Assembly: GCF_011947195.1 (NCBI RefSeq) | Contig: NZ_JAATVY010000023.1 | Location: 1-64,000 of the forward strand | DNA length: 64,000 nucleotides | From: Planosporangium thailandense | Lineage (GTDB): Bacteria > Actinomycetota > Actinomycetes > Mycobacteriales > Micromonosporaceae | Reading direction: 5' to 3' | In this document: positions 1 through 7,599 of the stretch, piece after piece | How the letters are laid out: each line of letters opens with the position of its first letter | Position numbering within the stretch: position 1 is the stretch's first letter | Made by a program: the position numbers and the translations under genes | Notes under the pieces: model-generated | The model's database searches: none | Seen by the model: the letters and a program-made list of their open reading frames with translations, nothing else | Told to the model about the DNA's origin: nothing

Positions 1-122
1 CAGCCGTGACCGCAGCGTTGGGCACGACCTACGTCGAGGCCTTCGCCCTGTCGCACCCACTGGCCAGGCGCGAAGCACCCGGTCCCGCTCGGCGTCGCTC
101 ACCAGTCCCCTCGCGGCATGGC

Positions 123-1484
123 TCAGCGAAGGGCTTCCAGGGCGGCCTCCACGGTCCGGTGGAAAGTTGGATAGGTGTAGATCATGTGCCGGAGGCGCTC
201 GACGGGCACTTCCGCCTGGACGGCGACGTTCAGCCCGTACAGCACCTCGCCTCCAGCCGGTCCGGTCGAGGTCGCGCCGATCAGGACGCCCCGATCAGCG
301 TCCTCGACCAGCTTGATGAAACCGTCGTTGCCCGGTCCGTGGATCCAGCCACGGGTCGAGGAGGCGATCGGCACCATGCCGGTGCGCACGCGCAGGCCCC
401 GGTCGCGGGCCTGCTGCTCGGTGAGCCCCACGGCCGCGATCTCGGGATCGGTGAAGGTGACCCGAGGCAGCGCCCGATAGTCGGCGTCGGGACCGGGCTG
501 GCCAAGAATGGCCCGGACGGCGATCTGGGCCTGGTACATCGACACGTGGGTGAAAGCGCCGCGGCCGGTGATGTCGCCGACCGCCCACAACCCCGGCGCG
601 GCGCGCAGCTGTCCGTCCGTGGACACGGCTGCGGCCGCCGGATCAAGCCCCATCGTGTCGACCCCCAGCGCGGCGAGCTCGGCGCGCCGCCCGGTGGCCA
701 CGAGCAGCCGCTCCGCGTGCAGCGCCTCGCCCGCACCCTCGAGGCGTACCGTGAACCCCGAAGCGTCATGGCTGACCTCCCGTACCCGAGCGGCGGTCAG
801 CACGCTCACGCCGTCGGCCCCCAACACCTTCGCGGCCAGTTCCCCGGCTTCCGGTTCCTCCTGCGACAGCAGCCTCTCCTGCCCCTCGATCACCGTGACC
901 GCGCAGCCGAAGCGGGCGAACACCTGGGCGAGTTCCACGCCGATGGCGCCCCCGCCCAGCACGAGCATCGAAGTCGGCAGCTCCTTGGTCGCCACAGCGT
1001 CCCGATTGGTCCAGTACGGCGTCGTGGCAAGGCCCGGAATCGGAGGGATCCGCGGCCGGCTGCCCGTGGCCAGCACGACACCGCGCCGGGCCTCGAAGGT
1101 GCGTTGGCCGACCGCCACCCGGCGCGGCCCGGTGAGGCGCCCGGTTCCGCGGACGAGCCGCCCGCCTTTGGCCGCGAGGCGATCGACCGCAACCTGGTCG
1201 TTCCAGTCGTCGGTGGCCTCGTCGCGGATACGTCCGGCGACCCGGCTCCAGTCCGCGGTCACCTCGGCGTCGCCGGCCAGGGAGGACAAGCGGCGCGCCT
1301 CGGCAAGCAGGTTCCCAGCCCGGATCATCATCTTGCTGGGCACGCACCCCCAGTACGGACACTCGCCTCCGACGAGCTCCGCCTCGATCCCCACCACGTC
1401 GAGTCCGGCTTCGGCCAACGCGCCGGCCACGTACTCGCCGCCGGGCCCCAGACCGACGACGACCACATCCACCTGCTCGCTCAT
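123..1484 (-). CDS. FAD-dependent pyridine nucleotide-disulfide oxidoreductase (class I, not a true E3)
   Basis: A 453-residue flavoprotein of the dihydrolipoyl dehydrogenase/mercuric reductase family. It has an N-terminal FAD-binding GxGPGG motif (about residues 12-18), the redox disulfide in CPYWGC (Cys42 and Cys47) followed by VPSK, a second nucleotide-binding GGGAIG motif near residue 178, and a C-terminal dimerisation domain. The usual catalytic His-Pro pair near the C-terminus reads YPT (in IYTYPTFHRTVE), so the His-Glu dyad of genuine lipoamide dehydrogenases is missing. It more likely reduces quinones or another small substrate with NAD(P)H. An ATG at 1484 is preferred over the in-frame GTG at 1490. 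No 2-oxoacid dehydrogenase subunits are nearby. Family call secure; substrate unknown. Confidence 0.85.
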   Translation of the reverse strand: MSEQVDVVVVGLGPGGEYVAGALAEAGLDVVGIEAELVGGECPYWGCVPSKMMIRAGNLLAEARRLSSLAGDAEVTADWSRVAGRIRDEATDDWNDQVAVDRLAAKGGRLVRGTGRLTGPRRVAVGQRTFEARRGVVLATGSRPRIPPIPGLATTPYWTNRDAVATKELPTSMLVLGGGAIGVELAQVFARFGCAVTVIEGQERLLSQEEPEAGELAAKVLGADGVSVLTAARVREVSHDASGFTVRLEGAGEALHAERLLVATGRRAELAALGVDTMGLDPAAAAVSTDGQLRAAPGLWAVGDITGRGAFTHVSMYQAQIAVRAILGQPGPDADYRALPRVTFTDPEIAAVGLTEQQARDRGLRVRTGMVPIASSTRGWIHGPGNDGFIKLVEDADRGVLIGATSTGPAGGEVLYGLNVAVQAEVPVERLRHMIYTYPTFHRTVEAALEALR

Positions 1485-1588
1485 CCTCACGCTCCTACTC
1501 CGTGCAGTTACCGGACGGACTCCCTGGCACCGAGCCCAGAGCGGCCCAACGACGCCACCTGCCCACCAACGCGACCGACTGCGCGGCG

Positions 1589-1810
1589 GTGACGGCGATG
1601 CGCGCCGACACCGGCAGCGCCATTGAGGCGATCAGCCGTATCACCGAGGCCATCGGGCGGACCCACGATATCCAGGAGAGCATCTCGGCGGCCATCGAGG
1701 TACAGACCGATGCCACCCGGTCGATCGAGACGAGTGCGGAGGCGGCCGCCCGCTCGTCCGCCGACATCGCACGGTCGGTCGAAAGCGTGGCGCTCGCGAT
1801 CGAGACGACC
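1589..1810 (+). pseudogene. Fragment of a methyl-accepting chemotaxis protein signalling domain
   Basis: The frame that opens at 1502 contains about 70 residues (TAMRADTGSAIEAISRIT through SADIARSVESVA) that read like the C-terminal half of an MCP cytoplasmic coiled coil. Features are the AIEAI..I..AIG heptads and the HDIQESI..AIEVQTDAT segment that corresponds to DIQ..IA.AVEEQTA.T in intact receptors. There is no sensor domain, membrane segment, HAMP domain or hairpin tip. After it the frame runs into proline- and glycine-rich translation and stops at 1897. It is a remnant of a larger receptor gene. No other chemotaxis gene is in the window. Confidence 0.65.
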
Positions 1811-1954
1811 GTGGTGCACCCCACGCCCGGGCCCTGGCGGCCCGGCCGAACCGGCCGGGACGGTCTCGGCACCTCGGGAATCCGGACGGGCTCCTGAGCG
1901 TTGTCGATGCCGTGACGGCTGGGAAGCCAACCGTCGGGTCGGAAAGAGGCACTG

Positions 1955-2077
1955 ATGAAGGTTCGCAGCTCGGTACGGGCATTGAAGCGCAAGCCGGGGT
2001 CGGTGGTGGTGCGTCGCCGCGGCCGGGTGCGTGTGGTCAACCGCACCAACCCGCGATGGAATAGTCGCCAAGGCTGA
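1955..2077 (+). CDS. rpmJ: 50S ribosomal protein L36 (bL36), zinc-independent paralogue
   Basis: A 40-residue gene starting [15 protein letters not shown] and ending NPRWNSRQG. It is the cysteine-free form of bL36: the Cys and His zinc ligands of the standard protein are absent and [11 protein letters not shown] replaces the zinc-ribbon segment. A purine-rich ribosome binding site (GGAAAGAGG, 1941-1949) precedes the ATG at 1955. In actinobacteria such cysteine-free ribosomal paralogues are typically made under zinc limitation under Zur control, so that zinc is spared (family knowledge). I could not identify a convincing Zur box upstream. No other alternative ribosomal protein gene is adjacent, so it stands alone between a chemoreceptor fragment and the marR region. 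Confidence 0.9.
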   Translation: MKVRSSVRALKRKPGSVVVRRRGRVRVVNRTNPRWNSRQG

Positions 2078-2424
2078 CGTCGACGAGTGAGCGCGAGGAC
2101 GAACACGGGCGGACTCGACGCGTCAAGCGCGGCACCGCACCATGAGTTCGGGAGCAGTAGTGACCGTTGCGCCGAGGGCCTGGCCGGGCACCGGTAGGCA
2201 TCGGCCGGAAAAGATGTCTGTGACCGGCATCAGCGTGTCGGGATGACACCGGGCGGGGCTCTTCGGTAGGCGCGCTGGCGACCAGACCGGTTGTGCCACA
2301 ACCGAAGAGTCCGCGTGGGTTGCAGCTTACCGCCGATCCGACGGTGATCGGTGGAACGGTAAGGAACAATATGCCAGGCCGTCGCCACCGTCGCCCCGGG
2401 TGGAGCGGCGGCCGGTCCAAAGCC
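2078..2424. other. Intergenic region, nothing recognised
   Basis: These 347 bases between rpmJ and the 3' end of marR hold only short frames with biased, low-complexity translations. No RNA gene, repeat or clear terminator was seen. Confidence 0.5.
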
Positions 2425-2898
2425 TCAGCCCCCCGTTTCGACGGCGGCGTCGAGTTGAGCGAGCACCTGCTGGGACACCCGCTGGAGGGTGGCGATCTGG
2501 TCGCGGGTGAGCCCGTCGAAGAACAGGCGCCGGACGGCGGCGACGTGGCCGGGCGCGGCGGCGGTGATGGCCTGCCGGCCGGCGTCGGTGAGCACCACGA
2601 AGGCGCCCCGGCCGTCCTCGGTGCATTCCTCGCGTGTGATGAGGCCGCGGCGCTGCATCCGGGTGAGGTGGTGGGACAGGCGACTCTGCTCCCACTGCAG
2701 ATTGCGCTGGAGCTCGTAGGGCCGTATCCGCCCGTCCGGGACGTCGGTGAGCTGCACCAGCACCTCGTAGTCGGCCAGCGACAGGCCGGAATCGGCCTGC
2801 AACTGTCGACCGAGTTGGGCGGTCAGTTGCGCCTGCATACGCATGAACGCCCGCCAGGCGCGCTGCTCGTCGTCGTCGAGCCATCGAGTGCCCGTCAT
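2425..2898 (-). CDS. MarR-family transcriptional regulator
   Basis: A 157-residue winged-helix regulator. The dimerisation helices are at both ends (residues 8-35 and 120-155). The recognition region ELQRNLQWEQSRLSHHLTRMQRRGLI (about 62-87) and the wing TEDGRGAFVVLTDAGR (93-109) are characteristic MarR segments. It is divergent from the yceI-led gene run, with 127 bases and three palindromes between them, so it very probably represses itself and that run. Many MarR proteins of this kind release DNA on binding phenolics or quinones or on cysteine oxidation. A single cysteine (Cys92) sits at the base of the wing. The ligand is not known. Confidence 0.93.
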   Translation of the reverse strand: MTGTRWLDDDEQRAWRAFMRMQAQLTAQLGRQLQADSGLSLADYEVLVQLTDVPDGRIRPYELQRNLQWEQSRLSHHLTRMQRRGLITREECTEDGRGAFVVLTDAGRQAITAAAPGHVAAVRRLFFDGLTRDQIATLQRVSQQVLAQLDAAVETGG

Positions 2899-2918
2899 GC
2901 GGCCATTCTAGCGTGGTT

Positions 2919-2932
2919 CATGACACATCATG
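2919..2932. promoter_or_regulatory. Candidate MarR operator 1
   Basis: CATGACACATCATG is a 5-4-5 inverted repeat (CATGA / TCATG) just upstream of the marR start. It shares its arms with the other two palindromes in this gap, which supports binding by the same regulator. Confidence 0.55.
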
Positions 2933-2946
2933 CACCCCTTGCACTG

Positions 2947-2960
2947 CATGACCCGTCATG
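2947..2960. promoter_or_regulatory. Candidate MarR operator 2
   Basis: CATGACCCGTCATG is a 6-2-6 inverted repeat (CATGAC / GTCATG), centred 28 bases from operator 1 and about midway between marR and yceI. Its position would allow control of both promoters. Confidence 0.55.
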
Positions 2961-2974
2961 TAAATTGGAGGCAC

Positions 2975-2994
2975 GTAGATGACGCATCATCTAC
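2975..2994. promoter_or_regulatory. Candidate MarR operator 3, the strongest palindrome
   Basis: GTAGATGACGCATCATCTAC has perfect 8-base arms around CGCA. It ends 31 bases before the yceI ATG, so bound protein would block the yceI promoter or early transcript. Confidence 0.65.
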
Positions 2995-3025
2995 ACGACG
3001 ACAGAAATGCTTCGGAGGCACCCCG

Positions 3026-3586
3026 ATGACCACCCTCACCGCCGACCTGGCCACCCTGACCGGCAGCTACACCCTCGACCCCTCGCACACCCGCATCGGG
3101 TTCGTCGCCCGCCACGCGATGGTGACCAAGGTGCGCGGCGCGTTCAACGAGTTCGAAGGCAGTGCGTACATCGACGGCGCCAACCCCGCCCTCTCGAAGG
3201 CCACGGTGACCATCAAGGCCGCCAGCATCGACACCCGCAACGCCGATCGCGACGGGCACCTGCGCAGCAACGACTTCCTGGCCATGGACCAGTACCCGGA
3301 GATCACCTTCGTGTCCACCGCCGTGCGTCAGACCGGTGACAACAGCTTCGACCTGACCGGCGACCTCACCATCAAGGGCGTGACCAAGCCCGTGACCGTG
3401 CCGTTCACGTACGAGGGCGCGGCGACCGACCCGTTCGGCAACGTCCGGGTCGGCTTCGAGGGCTCGGTGACGATCAACCGCAAGGACTACGGCGTGACCT
3501 GGAACGCCGCGCTCGAGACCGGCGGCGTGCTGGTCAGCGAGAAGATCACCCTCGAGTTCGAGGTCTCGGCGATCAAGAACGCCTGA
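3026..3586 (+). CDS. YceI-family protein (isoprenoid/quinone-binding lipocalin-like fold)
   Basis: A 186-residue protein with the complete YceI signature. The opening strand is GSYTLDPSHTRIGFVARHAMVTKVRGAF (about residues 13-40), followed by the SKATVTIKAASIDTRN and DFLAMDQYPEITFVST segments, and it ends KITLEFEVSAI. No signal peptide is present, so it should stay in the cytoplasm, as most actinobacterial members do. YceI proteins bind polyisoprenoid or other amphipathic ligands such as isoprenoid quinones. The ATG at 3026 is fixed by a CGGAGG site 8-13 bases upstream; the open frame extends further 5' only by chance. It is the first gene of the run facing marR, next to the best operator. Confidence 0.93.
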   Translation: MTTLTADLATLTGSYTLDPSHTRIGFVARHAMVTKVRGAFNEFEGSAYIDGANPALSKATVTIKAASIDTRNADRDGHLRSNDFLAMDQYPEITFVSTAVRQTGDNSFDLTGDLTIKGVTKPVTVPFTYEGAATDPFGNVRVGFEGSVTINRKDYGVTWNAALETGGVLVSEKITLEFEVSAIKNA

Positions 3587-3596
3587 CCCGATAGCT

Positions 3597-3639
3597 GCTG
3601 TCCCGCCGGCCCCGAGGGGGGCGCGGCCGGCGGGACAGC
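3597..3639 (+). terminator. Intercistronic GC hairpin after yceI
   Basis: A perfect 15-bp inverted repeat (GCTGTCCCGCCGGCC with its complement) around a 13-base GC-rich loop, starting 10 bases after the yceI stop. There is no T-run. It may end most yceI transcripts or act as a processing or stability element, which would make yceI expression exceed that of the downstream genes. Confidence 0.6.
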
Positions 3640-3685
3640 CACCCGACATTCCGCGTTCATCTCCCTCGCCGTGAAGGGACGTCCC

Positions 3686-4453
3686 ATGCGCACCCTGCTG
3701 AACCCGCAGATCGACATCCGCCGCGCCGACGACCGGTTCAAGACCGAGATCGGCTGGCTGGACTCCAAGCACTCGTTCTCGTTCGGCCACCACTACGACC
3801 ACCGCAACACCCACCACGGGCTGCTGCTGGTCAACAACGACGACATCGTCGTCCCCGGCATGGGCTTCGAGACCCACCCGCACCGCGACATGGAGATCGT
3901 CACCTGGGTAATGCGCGGATCACTGGTCCACCAGGACTCCACCGGCCACAACGGCGTGATCTACCCCGGCCTCGCGCAGCGGATGAGCGCCGGCACCGGC
4001 ATCCTGCACTCCGAGAAGAACGACTCCTGGCGGCTGCAGGGCCAGCAGCACGACGAGCCGGTGCACTTCGTGCAGATGTGGGTCGTGCCCGACGAGGCCG
4101 GCATCACCCCGGGCTACGAGCAGCTCGAAATCGACGAGAAGCTGCTGTCGTCCGGCGCGCTCATCCCCGTCGCCTCCGGCATGGACCGCCACGACGGCGA
4201 GGCCGCGATCCGGATCAAGAACCGGTACGCCGCGCTCTACGCCGCCCGCCTGGCGCCCGGCCAGAGCGTCGAACTGCCGGACGCACCGTATGTGCACCTG
4301 TTCGTGCCGCGCGGTGCCGTGACACTCGAAGGCTCCGGTCCGCTCGGCGCCGGCGACGCCGTGCGCTTCACCGCCGTCGGCGGCCAGCGGGTCACCACGA
4401 CCGAGCCCGCCGAGATCCTGGTGTGGGAGATGCACGCCACCCTCGCCGCCTGA
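3686..4453 (+). CDS. Pirin-family bicupin protein (YhhW-type)
   Basis: A 255-residue pirin. All four metal ligands of the N-terminal cupin can be read: His64 and His66 in THPHRDMEI, and His108 and Glu110 in GTGILHSE. Bacterial pirins of this type include quercetin 2,3-dioxygenases and redox-sensing or enzyme-modulating proteins. The ATG at 3686 follows a GAAGGGA ribosome site; the GTG at 3671 is less likely. It lies 100 bases after yceI, beyond the hairpin, and 31 bases before the maleylacetate reductase-like gene. A second, different pirin lies 1.7 kb downstream. The substrate cannot be told from sequence. Confidence 0.9.
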   Translation: MRTLLNPQIDIRRADDRFKTEIGWLDSKHSFSFGHHYDHRNTHHGLLLVNNDDIVVPGMGFETHPHRDMEIVTWVMRGSLVHQDSTGHNGVIYPGLAQRMSAGTGILHSEKNDSWRLQGQQHDEPVHFVQMWVVPDEAGITPGYEQLEIDEKLLSSGALIPVASGMDRHDGEAAIRIKNRYAALYAARLAPGQSVELPDAPYVHLFVPRGAVTLEGSGPLGAGDAVRFTAVGGQRVTTTEPAEILVWEMHATLAA

Positions 4454-4484
4454 ACATATCTTGACCGAGGACGCGGGAGACGCC

Positions 4485-5585
4485 ATGGAACTGCCCGAAG
4501 CGCGCTGGCGGGAGGAGTTCACCTACGACGCGCCCGTACTGGCCGACCGTTCGGTGCGGGTGGTCTTCGGCGTCGGCTCCCTGTACCGGATAGGCGGTGA
4601 GGCAGCGCAGCTCGGCTGCCGGGCGCTGCTGATCGCTGGCCCGCACGAGGACGCGGCAGCCGACGTGGTAGCCGCGGAGCTGGGCCCGGACCTGGCGGGG
4701 CGGCTGCGCGACGTGGCCCAGCACGTGCCGACCGACCTGGCCCACGAGGCGACATACCGGGCGACACAACTAGGTGCCGAGGTGCTCCTCGCCGTCGGTG
4801 GCGGCTCGGCGACCGGGCTGGCCAAGGTGATCGCCCTGCGCACCGGACTACCGATCCTGGCGGTCCCGACGACCTACGCCGGCAGCGAGATGACCCCGAT
4901 CTGGGGGCTCACCGACGCACAGGGCAAGACCACCGGCCGGGACGCGCGGGTAATCCCGCGTACGGTGCTGTACGACCCGACCCTGACCGTCTCGCTGCCA
5001 CCGCAACTCACCGCGGCCAGCGGGATGAACGCGCTGGCCCACGCGCTCGAGGCGTTGTACGCGCCCGACGCCACCCCGCTACTGGCCACGGTCGCTGAGG
5101 AGGCGCTCCGGGCCCTGGCCGAGGCGCTCCCGGTGGTCGTGGCCAAGCCGGACGACCTCGACGCGCGAGCACACCTGCTGTTCGGCGGGTGGCTGGCCGG
5201 CTGGGCGCTGGGCAGCGCCACCATGGGCCTGCACCACAAACTCGCCCACGTCCTCGGCGGCACCTACCGGCTACCGCACGCCGACCTCCACAGTGCACTG
5301 CTCCCCCAGGTCGCCGCGTTCAACGCCACTGCTGCACCCGAGGCATTCACCCGCGCGGCGCGGGCGATGCACGTCGGTTCCGGCCGTTGCGTGGGTCAGG
5401 CCCTGTTCGACCTGGCCACCACGGTGGGCGCACCGACCTCGCTGGCCAAGCTGGGCCTGGAGCCGGACGCGGTCGAAAGCGTAGCCGCGTCCGTTGCCGC
5501 CGCAACCGTCGGCAACCCGCGCCCGGTCACCGAGGCCGACCTTGTCCACCTCCTGCGCGCCGCGTTCGTGGGTAACCGCCCCTAA
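4485..5585 (+). CDS. Maleylacetate reductase-like iron-containing alcohol dehydrogenase
   Basis: A 366-residue member of the iron-containing alcohol dehydrogenase superfamily, of the maleylacetate reductase branch. The NAD(P)-binding region has AVGGGSATGLAKVIAL and PTTYAGSEMTPIWG. The metal-site region GLHHKLAHVLGG (His250, His251, His255) has the maleylacetate reductase form. Such enzymes reduce maleylacetate to 3-oxoadipate with NAD(P)H at the end of chloro- or hydroxyquinol breakdown. No ring-cleavage hydroxyquinol dioxygenase is recognised in the window, although the next gene is a VOC-fold protein that could be one. The ATG at 4485 has a GGGAGA site; the TTG at 4461 is a weaker choice. 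Confidence 0.88.
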   Translation: MELPEARWREEFTYDAPVLADRSVRVVFGVGSLYRIGGEAAQLGCRALLIAGPHEDAAADVVAAELGPDLAGRLRDVAQHVPTDLAHEATYRATQLGAEVLLAVGGGSATGLAKVIALRTGLPILAVPTTYAGSEMTPIWGLTDAQGKTTGRDARVIPRTVLYDPTLTVSLPPQLTAASGMNALAHALEALYAPDATPLLATVAEEALRALAEALPVVVAKPDDLDARAHLLFGGWLAGWALGSATMGLHHKLAHVLGGTYRLPHADLHSALLPQVAAFNATAAPEAFTRAARAMHVGSGRCVGQALFDLATTVGAPTSLAKLGLEPDAVESVAASVAAATVGNPRPVTEADLVHLLRAAFVGNRP

Positions 5586-5636
5586 AGAACCGGCCACGGG
5601 CACCACAACCCGTCTCCCGACCCCGCAGAGGAAACG

Positions 5637-6140
5637 ATGTCCAAAACCCCACCCGATCTCAACGCGATCGAGGCCGAACGGCAGCGCATCCGCGATGCCC
5701 ACCTCCGCCCCGCCACGCAGCGTCCCCTGTCCACGGCACGCGGGCTGCACCACACCGCGCTGATCAGCAGCGACGTCGAGCGGACGATCCACTTCTACCA
5801 GGACCTGCTGGGCTTCCCGCTCACCGAACTGATCGAGAACCGCGACTACCCCGGCTCCTCGCACTTCTTCTTCGACATCGGCAACCGCAACCTGCTCGCC
5901 TTCTTCGACTTCCCCGGCCTCGACCTCGGCCCGTACGCGGAGGTGCTCGGCGGCCTGCACCATTGCGCGATCTCCATGGAGCCAGCTCGCTGGGACGAGA
6001 TCGTGCGTCGCCTGGACGAGGCCGGCGTCGAATACGTCATCCACAGCGGCGTCTCGGTCTACTTCCGCGACCCCGACGGCGCCCGCATCGAGCTCATCGC
6101 CGACCCGCTCGGCGAGATGTACGGAAACGAGGTGCTGTGA
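5637..6140 (+). CDS. VOC-fold protein (glyoxalase / ring-cleaving dioxygenase superfamily)
   Basis: A 167-residue vicinal-oxygen-chelate protein. Paired betaalphabetabetabeta modules start at GLHHTALISSDVERTIHFYQ (about 36-55) and GLHHCAISM (about 105-113). Likely metal ligands are the His residues that open each module and Glu in ARIELIAD near the C-terminus. The about 35-residue charged N-terminal extension is longer than in minimal glyoxalases. It could be a dioxygenase, a glyoxalase or an antibiotic-binding protein; its place beside a maleylacetate reductase-like gene and two pirins favours action on an aromatic or quinone compound. Its stop overlaps the start of the second pirin (ATGA), so the two are translationally coupled. 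Confidence 0.85.
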   Translation: MSKTPPDLNAIEAERQRIRDAHLRPATQRPLSTARGLHHTALISSDVERTIHFYQDLLGFPLTELIENRDYPGSSHFFFDIGNRNLLAFFDFPGLDLGPYAEVLGGLHHCAISMEPARWDEIVRRLDEAGVEYVIHSGVSVYFRDPDGARIELIADPLGEMYGNEVL

Positions 6141-7075
6141 TGAGCGGACCGGTCGACGCGACCGACGCCCCGCCCGCCGTGGCTGACGCCAGCCATCCCA
6201 CCGCGCCCTGCGTGGAGGTCAGCGACAGCCGCGACGAGCAGGTCGGCAAGATCCGGGTCCGCCGGGCTCTGCCACGCAAGGGCCGCCGCACGGTCGGCGC
6301 CTGGTGCTTCGCCGACCACATGGGGCCGGCCGACGTGACCGAGAACAGCGGTCTCGACGTCGGCCCCCACCCGCACATCGGCCTGCAGACCGTCACCTGG
6401 CTCATCGACGGGCAGGTGCTGCACCGCGACAGCCTCGGCTCAGAGCAGGTCATCAAGCCCGGCCAGCTCAACCTGATGACCTCGGGCGATGCGGTCTCGC
6501 ACGCCGAGGAGGCCACCGGCCACTACCGTGGCACCCTCGAAGGCATCCAGCTGTGGGTGGCGCTGCCCGAGGCCACCCGGCACGGCGGCGCGGCGTTCGA
6601 GCACCACGCCGAGCTACCGCAGGGCGAGCTCGACGGTGCGGTCGCGACCGTCCTTGTTGGCGACTTCGCCAACCTGTCCAGCCCGGCCCGGCACGACACT
6701 CCGCTGGTCGGCGTGGAGCTCGCCCTGCACCGGCCGACCACCGTGCCGCTGCGGCCGGACTTCGAGTATGCCGTCGTGGTCCTGGAGGGGTCGGTCGGCA
6801 TCGGCGGCACGGCGCTGCCTCCGGGCAAGCTCGGCTACCTCGGCCGCGGCCGGGATGAGCTGCGTGTCGACGTGCGCGAGCCGGCCCGTGCGATGCTGCT
6901 CGGCGGCGAGCCGTTCGCCGACCCGATCGTCATGTGGTGGAACTTCGTGGCCCGCAGCCGCGCCGAGATCGACGCCGCATACGAATCCTGGGCCAGGCAG
7001 GACGACCGGTTCGGCCGGGTGCGCTCGTCCCTGCCGCTGATTCCGGCCAAGGCCCCGTACTGGCACCAAGCCTGA
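6140..7075 (+). CDS. Second pirin-family bicupin protein
   Basis: A 311-residue pirin of a different branch from the one at 3686. It has the HPHIGLQTVTW motif (His-x-His ligands) and SHAEE (His and Glu ligands) of the N-terminal cupin, followed by a C-terminal cupin and a long tail ending FVARSRAEIDAAYESWARQDDRFG, typical of the larger actinobacterial pirins. The start overlaps the VOC stop by four bases (ATGA), which fixes it. Two unlike pirins in one operon suggest they act on different substrates or oxidation states of the same compound. No experimental role can be assigned. Confidence 0.9.
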   Translation: MSGPVDATDAPPAVADASHPTAPCVEVSDSRDEQVGKIRVRRALPRKGRRTVGAWCFADHMGPADVTENSGLDVGPHPHIGLQTVTWLIDGQVLHRDSLGSEQVIKPGQLNLMTSGDAVSHAEEATGHYRGTLEGIQLWVALPEATRHGGAAFEHHAELPQGELDGAVATVLVGDFANLSSPARHDTPLVGVELALHRPTTVPLRPDFEYAVVVLEGSVGIGGTALPPGKLGYLGRGRDELRVDVREPARAMLLGGEPFADPIVMWWNFVARSRAEIDAAYESWARQDDRFGRVRSSLPLIPAKAPYWHQA

Positions 7076-7083
7076 GGACAGCG

Positions 7084-7599
7084 ATGACCGACGAGAGAGT
7101 GTTCATCGACAAACAGCACCCCCAGGTGTACCGGGCACAGCGCGAGGTCGCCCAGGCGGTACGGCAGGCCACCCAGGACGCCGGACTCGACCGCGCCCTC
7201 GTGGAGCTGGTCAACATCCGGGTCTCCCAGCTCAACCGCTGCGCCTACTGCCTGAACATCCACGTCCGCGACGCCCTGGTCGGCGGTGAGACCACGCAAC
7301 GCATCGCGGTCCTGCCGGCGTGGCGCGACACCACCCTGTTCACCGCCAAGGAGCGCGCCGCCCTGACGCTGGCCGAGTCGCTCACCACCCTGCCTTCTGG
7401 CCGTACCCAGGACCAGGACTACGCCGACGCGGCCCGGCACCTGACCGAAGACGAGATCTCGGCCGTCAGCTGGGTGACCATCGCGATGAACGCCTTCAAC
7501 CGGATCTCCGTCGTCAGCCGCCACCCGGTCAGGCCGCAGGCGACCGCCGATTCGCCCGACAACGGCCGGACCCCGTACGCAGGAAAGGACACCTCGTGA
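7084..7599 (+). CDS. Carboxymuconolactone decarboxylase / AhpD-like protein
   Basis: A 171-residue all-helical protein with the AhpD core. Glu41 is followed by the thiol motif NRCAYCLNIH (Cys53, Cys56, His60), the proton-relay arrangement of alkylhydroperoxidase D-type enzymes. It is therefore more likely a thiol peroxidase or disulfide reductase than a decarboxylase. The C-terminal about 20 residues are proline- and glycine-rich and probably disordered. It starts 8 bases after the second pirin and its TGA overlaps the GTG of the next gene. Together with yceI and the pirins it points to a peroxide- or quinone-stress operon. Confidence 0.9.
   Translation: MTDERVFIDKQHPQVYRAQREVAQAVRQATQDAGLDRALVELVNIRVSQLNRCAYCLNIHVRDALVGGETTQRIAVLPAWRDTTLFTAKERAALTLAESLTTLPSGRTQDQDYADAARHLTEDEISAVSWVTIAMNAFNRISVVSRHPVRPQATADSPDNGRTPYAGKDTS

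Noticed and set aside
6-1626. Long plus-strand frames opposite the first gene
   Set aside because: Their translations are Arg/Pro/Gly-rich mirrors of the minus-strand FAD oxidoreductase and match no family; they exist only because stop codons are rare in GC-rich DNA.
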